5,631 nt of DNA from assembly GCA_021737905.1 (NCBI GenBank), contig JAIPDA010000156.1, positions 1-5,631 of the forward strand, written 5' to 3'. Made by a program: the position numbers and the translations under genes. Numbering within the stretch: the first letter of the stretch is position 1; every line of letters begins with the position of its first letter. A model generated the notes under the pieces. It was not told where the DNA came from and did not search any database. It worked only from the letters and a program-made list of their open reading frames with translations. The stretch is from Rhodoferax sp. GTDB taxonomy: Bacteria > Pseudomonadota > Gammaproteobacteria > Burkholderiales > Burkholderiaceae_C. Below, piece after piece: positions 5,512 to 5,631 of this stretch.

Positions 5512-5631
5512 ATGCCAACGCCTGCCAAAAAGACCGTCAACAAACCCGCCAGCAAGTCAGCCAGCAAGCCCGCTATCAAAGACCTGCGCGGCCTCAAGGC
5601 CCTCAAGCAAGACCTTCAGGCGCAAGCCCAG
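5512..5631 (+). CDS. Lysine-rich N-terminus of an unidentified protein, cut by window edge
   Basis: An ATG 9 bases after the radC stop opens a frame that stays open to the end of the window, 40 codons. The first 23 residues are a basic, Ala/Lys/Ser/Pro-rich tail (MPTPAKKTVNKPASKS, then ASKPAIK), followed by a stretch likely to be helical, DLRGLKALKQDLQAQAQ. The start resembles the basic N-termini of proteobacterial Smr-domain (MutS2 C-terminal-like) endonucleases, which often begin with a Lys-rich leader and a helix before the Smr domain. The Smr domain would lie outside the window, so this is only a guess. A histone-like or other nucleic-acid-binding protein is equally possible. No Shine-Dalgarno is seen. 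Closeness to radC and same-strand codon use suggest a real gene. Confidence 0.55.
   Translation, partial: MPTPAKKTVNKPASKSASKPAIKDLRGLKALKQDLQAQAQ
5548..5568 (+). repeat. Short 12-bp-period repeat inside the lysine-rich frame
   Basis: GCCAGCAAG occurs at 5548-5556 and again at 5560-5568, giving a repeated Ala-Ser-Lys in the protein. It keeps the reading frame and could vary in copy number by slippage, but with two copies it is probably just low-complexity coding sequence. Confidence 0.5.

Overview
The window looks like chromosomal DNA from a GC-rich betaproteobacterium, most probably Burkholderiales and perhaps a Comamonadaceae relative of Polaromonas, Rhodoferax or Variovorax. This rests on base composition, the style of the proteins, and the gene order radC / fkpB / ispH / serS as I remember it from that family. 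It is an inference without a database search.

Layout. Positions 1 to 4701 hold five tightly packed genes on the minus strand. In transcription order they are fkpB (SlpA-type peptidyl-prolyl isomerase), ispH (last step of the MEP isoprenoid pathway), serS (seryl-tRNA synthetase), xdhC (maturation factor for xanthine dehydrogenase) and a Stealth-family sugar-phosphate transferase that runs off the left edge. The gaps between them are 3, 31, 31 and 13 bases, so one polycistronic transcript is likely. Positions 4702 to 4827 form a divergent intergenic region with a good -10-like hexamer facing fkpB and a 22-bp near-palindrome. To its right, on the plus strand, lie radC (JAMM-domain RadC protein) and, 9 bases later, the first 40 codons of a lysine-rich protein cut by the right edge.

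How the genes fit together. fkpB, ispH and serS are a housekeeping block; fkpB beside ispH is also seen in Escherichia coli. xdhC and the Stealth gene have no obvious functional link to that block or to each other and look like later additions at the 3' end of the operon. The Stealth gene is the most notable item. It has no stop codon inside the window, so it is easily missed, yet its translation carries recognisable segments of all four Stealth conserved regions.

I found no rRNA, tRNA, CRISPR array, insertion sequence or convincing intrinsic terminator, and no frameshifted gene. I see no clearly new multi-gene system. The items most worth a second look are the Stealth gene in its housekeeping setting and the dyad in the fkpB/radC intergenic region.
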